From an uncultured Collinsella sp. (lineage in GTDB: Bacteria; Actinomycetota; Coriobacteriia; Coriobacteriales; Coriobacteriaceae), in the NCBI GenBank assembly GCA_900542175.1, contig UQNC01000027.1:1-28003 (forward strand): a stretch of DNA of 28,003 nucleotides. The letters run 5' to 3'. Each line of letters opens with the position of its first letter. Positions within the stretch are counted from its first letter, which is position 1. The position numbers and the translations under genes are program-made. Shown here piece by piece: positions 21,348 to 28,003 of this stretch. Below the pieces are notes generated by a model. That model saw only the letters and a list, made by a program, of their open reading frames with translations, searched no databases and had not been told where the DNA came from.

Positions 21348-22314
21348 ACTTACCGTTCCCGAGGGAATTGATCCCTCGTGCGTTTTGGGCGCCGGCGACG
21401 GCGTCCTTCGTGCACTCGAGAGCTTGGTTCGCGCCCATGTGGTCGCCCGTGGCGATTGCATCGCCGTGAGCGGTGACCCGGACGAGGTCGAACTCGTGGC
21501 TCGCTTTTTCGAACATGCTTTTCGCGAGGCGGCGGCCGGTCGTACCCTGTCTGCCGACGATGTCTCTCGCTGCCTGGCCGTCTTGCGCGATGGTGAGCAC
21601 GAGGCTACGTCGCTTCGCGATGACGTGCTGCTTTCGTATCGCGGTCGCGTCATTCGCCCCAAGACGCTCGGGCAAAAGCGCTATGTGGATGCCATTCGCT
21701 CGCATACCATCACCTTTGGCTTGGGTCCTGCCGGTACCGGTAAGACCTATCTGGCCATGGCGCTCGCCGTTGCCGCGCTCAAGCGCCATGAGGTGGGCCG
21801 TTTGATCTTGACGCGTCCTGTTGTCGAGGCGGGGGAGAACCTGGGCTTTTTGCCTGGCACCCTCGAGGAAAAGATCGATCCGTACATGCGTCCGCTCTAC
21901 GACGCCCTTTTTGACATGATGGATCGCGAGCGCACCGATGAGCTTATGGAGCGCGGCGTGATCGAGATCGCCCCGCTTGCCTATATGCGCGGTCGTACGC
22001 TGAGCGATGCTTTCGTGGTGCTCGACGAGGCGCAAAATACTACGCCCGAGCAGATGAAGATGTTCCTGACACGCCTTGGATTCAACTCCAAGTTCGTGAT
22101 TACCGGCGACCTCAGCCAGCGCGACCTGGTGGGTCGTCGTGGTGGCTTGGCGGATGTTGAGAAGATTTTGGGCCGTGTCGACGATGTGGCGTTTGCACAC
22201 CTGGAGCGCGCCGACGTGGTGCGCCATGCCCTAGTGGGTCGTATCGTTGAGGCATATGATGCTTATGATGACGTGCGCGAGCAGCGCTCGCGCGACCGAA
22301 AGGAGTCCCGTTGA
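21328..22314 (+). CDS. phoH: PhoH-family ATPase (YbeZ-like)
   Basis: The 328-residue P-loop protein has GPAGTGKT at 133-140 and Walker B VLDEAQ at 231-236, followed by NTTPEQMKMFLTRLGFNSKFVITGD, the classic PhoH block. PhoH/YbeZ proteins are associated with RNA metabolism and ribosome maturation and pair with YbeY, which follows here. The ATG at 21328 is chosen from the AGGGAGG site just upstream, inside the mtaB end; longer in-frame starts lie deep in mtaB. Its TGA overlaps the ybeY TTG (TTGA), so the pair is tightly coupled. Confidence 0.94.
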   Translation: MEASKIRLTVPEGIDPSCVLGAGDGVLRALESLVRAHVVARGDCIAVSGDPDEVELVARFFEHAFREAAAGRTLSADDVSRCLAVLRDGEHEATSLRDDVLLSYRGRVIRPKTLGQKRYVDAIRSHTITFGLGPAGTGKTYLAMALAVAALKRHEVGRLILTRPVVEAGENLGFLPGTLEEKIDPYMRPLYDALFDMMDRERTDELMERGVIEIAPLAYMRGRTLSDAFVVLDEAQNTTPEQMKMFLTRLGFNSKFVITGDLSQRDLVGRRGGLADVEKILGRVDDVAFAHLERADVVRHALVGRIVEAYDAYDDVREQRSRDRKESR

Positions 22315-22820
22315 GTGTATTGATCAGCAACGATGCCGAGCTCGATACGCTGCTCGACGCGCAGGAGGTGGAGCACATCTGCGAGGTTGTGCTTGCCGCC
22401 GAGGGCGTTGAACGTGAAGTCGAGATTTCCCTTTCGTATGTCGACGAGGACGAGATGCACGAGCTCAACCACGAGTGGCGTGGCATCGACCGCACCACCG
22501 ATGTGCTCTCGTTTGAATGCGACTCGGCCTTTGACGAGGATATTCCCGCCGACGAGACGCTCGAGCTCGGCGATATCATCTTGGCCCCGCAGGTCATTGC
22601 CCGTCAGGCCCCCGGCTTTGGCAATAGCCCTGCCGACGAGTGCCGCCTGATGCTCGTACACGGCATGCTACACCTGCTGGGGTATGACCATATCGAGGAC
22701 GACGAGGCCGAGGTCATGGAGGCCCGCGAGGACGCTATCCTGCGCGATCTGGCGCTCGAGCGCGGCGAGGACCCCAAACTCGTTCACGTCGGCCCCATCA
22801 CCAATCATGCCCACGACTAG
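22311..22820 (+). CDS. ybeY: Endoribonuclease YbeY (16S rRNA maturation)
   Basis: The 169-residue zinc metalloprotein acts in 16S rRNA 3'-end maturation and ribosome quality control. The zinc motif HGMLHLLGYDH (H117, H121, H127) and the substrate segment TTDVLSFE (62-69) are intact. The TTG at 22311 is the likely start: AAAGGAG lies five bases before it and no ATG is available near the family N-terminus. About 20 residues beyond the zinc motif form an acidic C-terminal helix. It overlaps phoH by four bases and is followed nine bases later by dgkA. Confidence 0.94.
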   Translation: MSVLISNDAELDTLLDAQEVEHICEVVLAAEGVEREVEISLSYVDEDEMHELNHEWRGIDRTTDVLSFECDSAFDEDIPADETLELGDIILAPQVIARQAPGFGNSPADECRLMLVHGMLHLLGYDHIEDDEAEVMEAREDAILRDLALERGEDPKLVHVGPITNHAHD

Positions 22821-22829
22821 GAGCCGCTT

Positions 22830-23207
22830 ATGATTCCCGGATCGAACAAGGACCATCCGTCCTTTTTAAAGTCGTTCTCCTACGCCATGGAGGGCTTCGT
22901 CACCGCCGTCAAGACCGAGCGCAACATTAAGGTTATGCTCGTAGCGGGCGTGTGCACCATCATTGCCGGCTGCATCGTGGGGCTCGACATTGCCGAGTGG
23001 GCCACGATTATCATCTGCTGCGGCCTGGTGATTCACGGCGAGCTGTGCAATACCGCCATGGAGGCCATTGTCGATCTGGCGACCCAGGAGCTCCATCCGC
23101 TGGCAAAACGCGCCAAGGACATCGCCGCCGCCTCGGTATACGTACTTTCAATCACCGCCGCGATTGTGGGCTTGCTGGTATTTGCCCACGCGCTCGGCTT
23201 TATTTAG
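22830..23207 (+). CDS. dgkA: Diacylglycerol / undecaprenol kinase
   Basis: The 125-residue integral membrane kinase has three predicted helices (about 35-52, 57-74 and 98-124). The active-site signature GELCNTAMEAIVDL and the later AKDIAAASV match the DgkA family; Gram-positive members mainly phosphorylate undecaprenol, recycling the cell-wall lipid carrier, and the substrate here is not decidable from sequence. ATG 22830 has AGGAG five bases upstream. Its place between ybeY and era is a standard Gram-positive order. Confidence 0.93.
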   Translation: MIPGSNKDHPSFLKSFSYAMEGFVTAVKTERNIKVMLVAGVCTIIAGCIVGLDIAEWATIIICCGLVIHGELCNTAMEAIVDLATQELHPLAKRAKDIAAASVYVLSITAAIVGLLVFAHALGFI

Positions 23208-23219
23208 AAAGGGATTCCC

Positions 23220-24287
23220 TTGTCCGACAATATGCAGCCTATCGATGAAATTTTGGACGACGAGTCCCCGGATGCTAAGGCGACCGAGGCCTATGAGGAA
23301 GCCGAGGAGTTCGACCCGTTTGAGGGCATGAGCGACGAGGAACTCGACGCCCTGTGCGACGAGGACGACAGCCTCGCGGGCTTTGGCGACGTTGAGCCCG
23401 GTTTCCGCAGTGGCTTCGTGGCCTTGGTCGGCCGCCCCAACGCCGGTAAGTCAACGCTGCTCAACGCCTGCTATGGCAAAAAGGTCGCCATCACCTCGCC
23501 GGTGGCCCAGACGACCCGCCGTCGCATGCGCGCCGTCGTCAACCGCCCCGGCTACCAGCTGGTCTTTGTCGATACCCCGGGTATCCACAAGCCTAAGGAC
23601 GGTCTTGGGTCCGAGCTCAACAAGAGCGCGCTGTTCGAGCTGAACGATGTCGATGTTGTCGCGTTTTTGATTGATGCCACTAAACCGATCGGCAGGGGAG
23701 ACGCCTGGGTTGCCGAGCGTGTCAAGAATGCCCGTTCCAAGAAGGTCCTGGTGCTCACCAAGGCCGATGAAGCCGACCCCGCACAGGTCATGGAGCAGCT
23801 TAAGGCCGCCCACGAGCTTATGGAATATGACGACGAGATCGTGACGTCGTCGGTCAAGAACTTTAACGTCGATGCCTTCATCGAGACCGTTGCGCACTTT
23901 TTGCCCGAGGGTCCGCGTTGGTTCCCCGAGGACATGGGTACCGACGCTTCCGATGAGACGCTCGTTGCCGAGTTTGTGCGCGAGAAGGTCTTGCGCCGCA
24001 CCCGTGATGAGATCCCGCACTCCGTGGGCGTGATTTGCGATGCGCTTGAGCAGACCAAGAAGGTGCTGCGCGTGCACGCCACCATTTACGTCGAGCGCGA
24101 GGGCCAAAAGGGCATCATCATCGGCAAGGGCGGCGAGATGATCAAACATATCGGCATCGACGCCCGTCGCGACCTTGAGCGCATCTTTGGCACCCAGGTC
24201 TTTTTGGAGCTGGACGTGAAGGTCAAGGCCGGCTGGCGTGACGACGAGGCCCAGATTCGCCGCTTTGGCTATAACGCCGAGGATTAG
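23220..24287 (+). CDS. era: GTPase Era with acidic N-terminal extension
   Basis: The GTPase assists 30S assembly, binding the 3' end of 16S rRNA through its C-terminal KH domain. G1 is GRPNAGKST (71-79); VDTPGIHKP (G3) and LTKADEAD (G4) follow, and the KH loop is IIIGKGGEMIKHIG. At 355 residues it is about 55 longer than usual: residues 1-60 contain 24 Asp/Glu and one Lys. The TTG at 23220 is preferred because AAAGGG lies six bases upstream; ATG 23232 would remove only four residues, so the extension remains. recO follows 15 bases later. Confidence 0.94.
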   Translation: MSDNMQPIDEILDDESPDAKATEAYEEAEEFDPFEGMSDEELDALCDEDDSLAGFGDVEPGFRSGFVALVGRPNAGKSTLLNACYGKKVAITSPVAQTTRRRMRAVVNRPGYQLVFVDTPGIHKPKDGLGSELNKSALFELNDVDVVAFLIDATKPIGRGDAWVAERVKNARSKKVLVLTKADEADPAQVMEQLKAAHELMEYDDEIVTSSVKNFNVDAFIETVAHFLPEGPRWFPEDMGTDASDETLVAEFVREKVLRRTRDEIPHSVGVICDALEQTKKVLRVHATIYVEREGQKGIIIGKGGEMIKHIGIDARRDLERIFGTQVFLELDVKVKAGWRDDEAQIRRFGYNAED

Positions 24288-24302
24288 GGACACGCGGCGC
24301 GA

Positions 24303-25052
24303 ATGGCAGGTTCTCGTACATATCGCACGAAAGTGCTCGTGCTCGATAAGACGAAGCTCAAAGAGACGGACCTGATCCTGACGATGCTTGACGAGCGGGG
24401 TCGGCAGGTTCGTGCCGTGGCAAAGGGCGCCCGCAAACCCGGCGGACGCCTGGCTGCGCGCTGCGAGATGTTCTGTACCGTTGATCTGCTGCTTGCGCAT
24501 GGACGGTCGCTCGACGTGGTTTCCCAGGCCGAGCTTATGGAGGCGCCGCTCGGCGCTGCTCCCGATTACGAGATGACATGCGCCGCAAGCGCGATCGCCG
24601 AGGTCGCGCGCGTGTGCTCGTTCGAGGACGCCGAGGACCCGTTTACCTTTGCCATAACGCAGCGAGCGCTTGCCCTGGTGGGCAGCGGGCTCGACGCGGC
24701 GCATATGGATCTACTTGTGGCGGCATATGTCTTTAAGCTGCTGTCGCACGTTGGCTATCGACCCGATTTTTCGGCCTGCGTGCTGTGCGGAGACCCCATG
24801 CTGTCGTATTTTTCGCCCCAGGCGGGCGGTCTCATGTGCGGGTCGTGCGCGTCGAGCGTTCCGGGTGCCGAGCTGGTGTCGACCGGTGAGGTCGCGTGGC
24901 TGCGCGCCCTCATGTCCATGACCTTCGATGCGCTTATGGTCGAGAGGATCGACACGCATACGGCGGCGTTCTTGCTCGGGCTTTCGCATGTGTGGGCTGC
25001 GACGCACACCGATCAGCGCCTCCGTGCGATGGAATTCATGTTGGGTCGGTGA
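24303..25052 (+). CDS. recO: DNA repair protein RecO
   Basis: The 249-residue recombination mediator loads RecA with RecR in the RecFOR pathway and anneals strands. The N-terminal OB fold starts RTYRTKVLVLDKTKLKETD with GARKPGGRLAARCE. The helical domain carries a zinc ribbon with C159-x2-C162 and C179-x2-C182. The ATG at 24303 has only a weak AGGGA upstream. It ends the era-recO run; no clear terminator follows before the rpsO promoter, so some readthrough into rpsO is possible. Confidence 0.93.
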   Translation: MAGSRTYRTKVLVLDKTKLKETDLILTMLDERGRQVRAVAKGARKPGGRLAARCEMFCTVDLLLAHGRSLDVVSQAELMEAPLGAAPDYEMTCAASAIAEVARVCSFEDAEDPFTFAITQRALALVGSGLDAAHMDLLVAAYVFKLLSHVGYRPDFSACVLCGDPMLSYFSPQAGGLMCGSCASSVPGAELVSTGEVAWLRALMSMTFDALMVERIDTHTAAFLLGLSHVWAATHTDQRLRAMEFMLGR

Positions 25053-25076
25053 TGATGCGCAGGCACGGGCTGCTTG

Positions 25077-25085
25077 TGGTAACAT
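25077..25085 (+). promoter_or_regulatory. Possible extended -10 promoter of rpsO
   Basis: TGGTAACAT is a TGn-TAACAT extended -10 box, 105 bases before the rpsO start. It lacks a good -35. Transcription near 25092 would give a leader of about 100 bases. Confidence 0.4.
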
Positions 25086-25100
25086 ACCGACCTGTTGGTA

Positions 25101-25170
25101 CCTCGACCTTGGTTGCTCGCTCCACCGGCGGCTTCCCAGTCCGAGGCGAATCGAGTCGCCCGTGGGCGAC
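25101..25170 (+). promoter_or_regulatory. Structured leader of rpsO
   Basis: CCTCG (25101-25105) can pair with CGAGG (25142-25146) around a C/G-rich interior. A separate GTCGCC-CGTG-GGCGAC hairpin (25155-25170) ends nine bases before the ribosome site. S15 genes are often autoregulated through leader structure; whether S15 binds here is inference. Confidence 0.4.
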
Positions 25171-25190
25171 GCAAAACGAAAGGTGAAACA

Positions 25191-25469
25191 ATGACTGTTT
25201 CCAAAGAGCGCAAGGCGGAGCTGACTGCCCAGTTCGGTAACACCCCGGTCGATACCGGCAACCCCAAGGTTCAGGTCGCCATCCTGACCGAGCGCATCAA
25301 GGGGCTGACCGAGCACATGAAGTCCCACCAGAAGGACTTCCACACCCGTCGTGGCCTGCTCATGCTCGTCGGCCGTCGTCGTCGTCTTCTCTCCTACATC
25401 AAGAAGAACGACATCGTCGAGTACCGTGAGCTCATCAAGGCTCTGGGCATCCGCGACAACATCCAGTAG
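25191..25469 (+). CDS. rpsO: 30S ribosomal protein S15
   Basis: The 92-residue protein binds the central domain of 16S rRNA early in 30S assembly. The core GNTPVDTGNPKVQVAILTERI, LTEHMKSHQKDFHTRRGLLMLVGRRRRLL and YRELIKALGIR are full matches to the family. ATG 25191 follows AAAGGTGA; a longer in-frame reading upstream falls within the untranslated leader. A strong terminator follows and then pnp, the conserved rpsO-pnp order. Confidence 0.97.
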   Translation: MTVSKERKAELTAQFGNTPVDTGNPKVQVAILTERIKGLTEHMKSHQKDFHTRRGLLMLVGRRRRLLSYIKKNDIVEYRELIKALGIRDNIQ

Positions 25470-25484
25470 GATTTGTACATGCTA

Positions 25485-25515
25485 AGAGCGTCCTGCGCAG
25501 CGGGGCGCTCTTTTT
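25485..25515 (+). terminator. Intrinsic terminator after rpsO
   Basis: AGAGCGTCCTG (25485-25495) pairs with CGGGGCGCTCT (25501-25511, two G-U pairs), loop CGCAG, then a run of five T residues. It separates rpsO from pnp. Confidence 0.88.
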
Positions 25516-25523
25516 GTGTAAGG

Positions 25524-25605
25524 GCGTGAACAATCACGCTCTGAAGCGTGGCGGGGCCAGGGGGCCCGCGTCACATGAGAAGCCCGCAGGCAAGGGGCCT
25601 GTGGG
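25524..25605 (+). promoter_or_regulatory. Three consecutive hairpins in the pnp leader
   Basis: GCGTGA/TCACGC (25524-25539), GTGGCGGGGCC paired with 25563-25574 (one bulge), and CCCGCAGGC/GCCTGTGGG (25583-25605) follow one another. The last ends two bases before the AAAGGAG ribosome site. pnp autoregulates through leader hairpins in enterobacteria; a comparable role here is inference. No promoter was identified between the rpsO terminator and these hairpins. Confidence 0.5.
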
Positions 25606-25618
25606 GTAAAGGAGAACA

Positions 25619-27865
25619 ATGACACTCGTATCCAAGACCTTTGAGCTGTACGGCAAGACCTACACCTTTGAGTCCGGCGAGCTTGCCAAGCAGGCCACCG
25701 GCGCCTGTCTGGTCAAGCAGGGCGACACCACGATGCTCGACACCGTGGTCGTCTCCAAGGAGCGTAAGAACTACGACTTCTTCCCGCTGACCGTCGACTT
25801 CAACGAGAAGATGTACGCCGCCGGCCGCATCCCGGGTGGCTACCTCAAGCGTGAGGGCCGTCCCAGCGAGAAGGCCACGCTCACGGCCCGTATGATCGAC
25901 CGCCCGATTCGTCCGAGCTTCCCGGACGGCTTCCGCAACGAGGTGCACATCGTCGCCACCTCGCTCGTCGCCGACCAGGTCAACCCCTTTGACGTCATCA
26001 ACGTCATGGGTGCTTCCCTGGCAATGACGCTCGGCGGCGTGCCCTTCGAGGGCCCGCTTGCCTGCGTGCGCATCGGCCGTAACGTGGAGACCGGCGAGTT
26101 TATCGTCAACCCCACCTATGAGGAGCGCGAGAACTCCGATCTGGATCTGGAGCTGGGTGGCTCCGCCGACTTCATCTCGATGGTCGAGGCCGGCGCCGAG
26201 GAGATCTCCGAGGACGACATGCTCGCCGCCATGAAGTTTGGCCAGGAGGCCCTTGCTGCCTTCTGCCAGGCTCAGGACGAGTTTGTCGCCGAGTGGGAGC
26301 AGGTCAACGGCGCCATCGTCAAGAAGGAGTACCCGCTCGACCAGCCCGTCGAGGAGGTCCAGGAGCGCATCTTCGCCCACTACGACGAGATGGCAGCCGC
26401 CCTTCGCGACGCCGACAAGCTCTCCCGTATCGGTAAGGTCGAGGCTCTGAAGGAGTCCATCCGTGCCGAGTTCACCGAGGAGGAGCAGGCCGCTTGGGAG
26501 CGCGAGATTCCCGTGGCGCTCAAGAAGCTCGAGAAGAAGGCTATGCGCACCATGGTCGTCGAGACCGGTGAGCGCGTCGACGGCCGTGCCGCCGATGAGA
26601 TTCGCCCCATCATGGTGAAGGATAACTACCTGCCGCTCGTTCACGGCTCCGGTCTGTTCCAGCGTGGCCAGACTCAGGTGCTTTCCGTCCTGTCGCTCGG
26701 TATGCTCAACGAGGGCCAGCGTCTGGATACCATCGAGCCCACCGAGGGCAAGCGCTACATGCACCACTACAACTTCCCGCCGTTCTGCACCGGCGAGACC
26801 GGCCGCATGGGCAGTCCCAAGCGCCGCGAGATCGGCCACGGCAACCTGGCCGAGCGCGCTCTGCTTCCGGTGCTCCCCGACGAGAACGAGTTCCCCTACG
26901 CCATCCGCGTCGTCTCCGAGGTCATGGAGTCCAACGGCTCCTCTTCGATGGCTTCGACCTGCGGCTCCACGCTCGCCCTTATGGACGGCGGCGTGCCCAT
27001 TAAGCGCCCGGTCTCCGGTATCGCCATGGGCCTGATCCAGGAGGAGGGCAAGACCGTGGTCCTGTCCGACATCCAGGGTCTCGAGGACTTCCTGGGCGAC
27101 ATGGACTTTAAGGTCACCGGCACCACCGAGGGCATTACCGCCCTGCAGATGGACAACAAGGCCACCGGCCTCACCTTCGACATTCTGGCCCGCGCCCTGC
27201 AGCAGGCCAAGGAGGGTCGTGCGTACATCCTGCAGAAGATGCTCGATGTGATCCCTGAGCCGCGCCACACCACGCGCAGCACCGCTCCGCGCATCGTCTC
27301 CATCCAGGTTCCGACCGATAAGATCCGCGACGTCATCGGTTCCGGCGGTAAGGTCATCCGCGGCATCCAGGACGAGACCGGCGCTTCGGTCGACATCCAG
27401 GAGGACGGCACCGTCTTTGTCGGCGGCACCGGCGAGTCCGTCGACCAGGCCGTCGAGCGCATCAAGCTCATCATCAAGGTTCCCGAGCCGGGCGAGGAGT
27501 ACACCGGTCGCGTGGTCTCCATTCAGCCCTTCGGTGCCTTCGTGAATCTGCTGCCCGGTAAGGACGGCCTGCTGCACATCTCCCGCGTCGCCAAGGGTCG
27601 TGTGGAGAAGGTCGAGGACGTCCTCAACGTGGGCGACGAGGTCAAGGTCGTCGTCATCGAGGTCGACGATCGTGGTAAGATCTCGCTCGATCGTCTCGAT
27701 AAGCCCGAGGCCCCGGCTCGCGCCGAGGGTGCCTCCGAGGGCGACGGCGAGCACTTCCAGCGTCGTGAACGCCCGCGTCGTGAGCGCTCCGAGCGCAGCG
27801 ACCGCCCGCGCCGTCCCGGCGACAACGGAGGCCGCAAGCCCCGCCGTCACCACGACGCCGAGTAA
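25619..27865 (+). CDS. pnp: Polyribonucleotide nucleotidyltransferase (PNPase)
   Basis: The 748-residue phosphorolytic 3'-5' exoribonuclease is a core RNA-decay enzyme. Two RNase PH domains flank a helical domain. The second PH core shows SNGSSSMASTCGSTLALMDGG and KVTGTTEGITALQMDNK. The KH domain (about 559-620, with IGSGGKVIR) and the S1 domain (about 624-690, GRVVSIQPFGAFVNLLPGKDGLLHIS) follow. A tail of about 55 residues is rich in Arg, Glu and Pro, a common variable region. ATG 25619 has AAAGGAG at 25608-25614. The gene follows rpsO and ends in a clear terminator. Confidence 0.98.
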   Translation: MTLVSKTFELYGKTYTFESGELAKQATGACLVKQGDTTMLDTVVVSKERKNYDFFPLTVDFNEKMYAAGRIPGGYLKREGRPSEKATLTARMIDRPIRPSFPDGFRNEVHIVATSLVADQVNPFDVINVMGASLAMTLGGVPFEGPLACVRIGRNVETGEFIVNPTYEERENSDLDLELGGSADFISMVEAGAEEISEDDMLAAMKFGQEALAAFCQAQDEFVAEWEQVNGAIVKKEYPLDQPVEEVQERIFAHYDEMAAALRDADKLSRIGKVEALKESIRAEFTEEEQAAWEREIPVALKKLEKKAMRTMVVETGERVDGRAADEIRPIMVKDNYLPLVHGSGLFQRGQTQVLSVLSLGMLNEGQRLDTIEPTEGKRYMHHYNFPPFCTGETGRMGSPKRREIGHGNLAERALLPVLPDENEFPYAIRVVSEVMESNGSSSMASTCGSTLALMDGGVPIKRPVSGIAMGLIQEEGKTVVLSDIQGLEDFLGDMDFKVTGTTEGITALQMDNKATGLTFDILARALQQAKEGRAYILQKMLDVIPEPRHTTRSTAPRIVSIQVPTDKIRDVIGSGGKVIRGIQDETGASVDIQEDGTVFVGGTGESVDQAVERIKLIIKVPEPGEEYTGRVVSIQPFGAFVNLLPGKDGLLHISRVAKGRVEKVEDVLNVGDEVKVVVIEVDDRGKISLDRLDKPEAPARAEGASEGDGEHFQRRERPRRERSERSDRPRRPGDNGGRKPRRHHDAE

Positions 27866-27888
27866 CAGCAACACATAAGCAGCTCAAT

Positions 27889-27920
27889 AAAGGGCGACTC
27901 CACCATGGAGTCGCCCTTTT
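27889..27920 (+). terminator. Intrinsic terminator after pnp
   Basis: AAAGGGCGACTCC (27889-27901) pairs with GGAGTCGCCCTTT (27907-27919), five-base loop, and the 3' arm runs into a T tract. Confidence 0.93.
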
Positions 27921-27977
27921 GCTATTCCCGGCGGGGTCCGCGGGTTAAGTTTCCTGCTCTACAGTCCTGCTCACGAC

Positions 27978-28000
27978 GGAGGCCACATTAAGTGGCCTCC
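27978..28000. repeat. Perfect hairpin at the window edge
   Basis: GGAGGCCAC (27978-27986) and GTGGCCTCC (27992-28000) form a nine-base stem with an ATTAA loop. It looks like a terminator stem, but any T run on the plus strand would lie beyond the window, and there is none on the minus side. No gene was seen between 27921 and the end. Confidence 0.5.
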
Positions 28001-28003
28001 TGT

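Noticed and set aside
18975..21662. An 895-codon open frame on the minus strand opposite dnaJ, mtaB and part of phoH
   Set aside because: It is antisense to three well-supported genes, has biased low-complexity composition rich in His, Arg, Asp and Gly, no recognisable domain, and no ribosome site. High GC at third positions creates such frames.
25571..27874. A 767-codon open frame on the minus strand opposite pnp
   Set aside because: It mirrors the codon bias of pnp, with Leu/Gly/Val/Asp repeats and no known family.
1..28003. Mobile elements, prophage, CRISPR or defence islands
   Set aside because: No transposase, integrase, direct-repeat array or terminal repeats were found; gene order and composition are uniform throughout.

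Overview
The window is a gene-dense, GC-rich chromosomal segment made almost entirely of conserved bacterial genes; all but the first (rpmB) lie on the plus strand. An actinobacterial-type integration host factor (mihF) next to gmk and rpoZ, frequent GTG/TTG starts, a Zn-ribbon L28 and the codon bias point to an actinomycete. The general style fits the class Coriobacteriia, possibly a Collinsella-like gut bacterium; that genus-level guess is inference, not a database result. I see no insertion sequence, prophage, CRISPR array, tRNA or rRNA.

Layout. (1) 182-370, minus: rpmB with its own terminator. (2) 821-6144: a pyrimidine operon pyrR-pyrB-pyrC-pyrK-pyrD-pyrF, preceded by what looks like a PyrR-binding hairpin and an intrinsic terminator (attenuation). 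carAB and pyrE are not in the cluster. (3) 6384-8794: mihF-gmk-rpoZ-thiI, closed by a strong terminator. (4) 9008-12021: comEA-comEC DNA-uptake pair behind a palindrome-rich upstream region, then holA (12100-13062). (5) rpsT (13196-13462) with a structured leader and terminator. (6) lepA-dusB-hemW (13559-17653); lepA looks leaderless. (7) Two dnaJ-type genes, the first an unusual membrane-fused variant, the second heading a tight run dnaJ-mtaB-phoH-ybeY-dgkA-era-recO (18897-25052). (8) rpsO and pnp (25191-27865), each with a structured leader and a terminator.

Functional theme: de novo UMP synthesis; translation and RNA metabolism (L28, S20, S15, LepA, Era, YbeY, PhoH, PNPase, tRNA modification by ThiI, DusB and MtaB); DNA handling (mIHF, HolA, RecO, ComEA/ComEC); and protein folding (two DnaJ proteins). 

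The window is mostly housekeeping. The most interesting departures are the DnaJ whose C-terminal dimerisation half is replaced by membrane helices, the palindromic region before comEA, the acidic N-terminal extension on Era, leader-RNA structures at pyrR, rpsT, rpsO and pnp, a leaderless lepA, and two recurring promoter motifs (GTGCTAtAgT and GCTYGGGTA).
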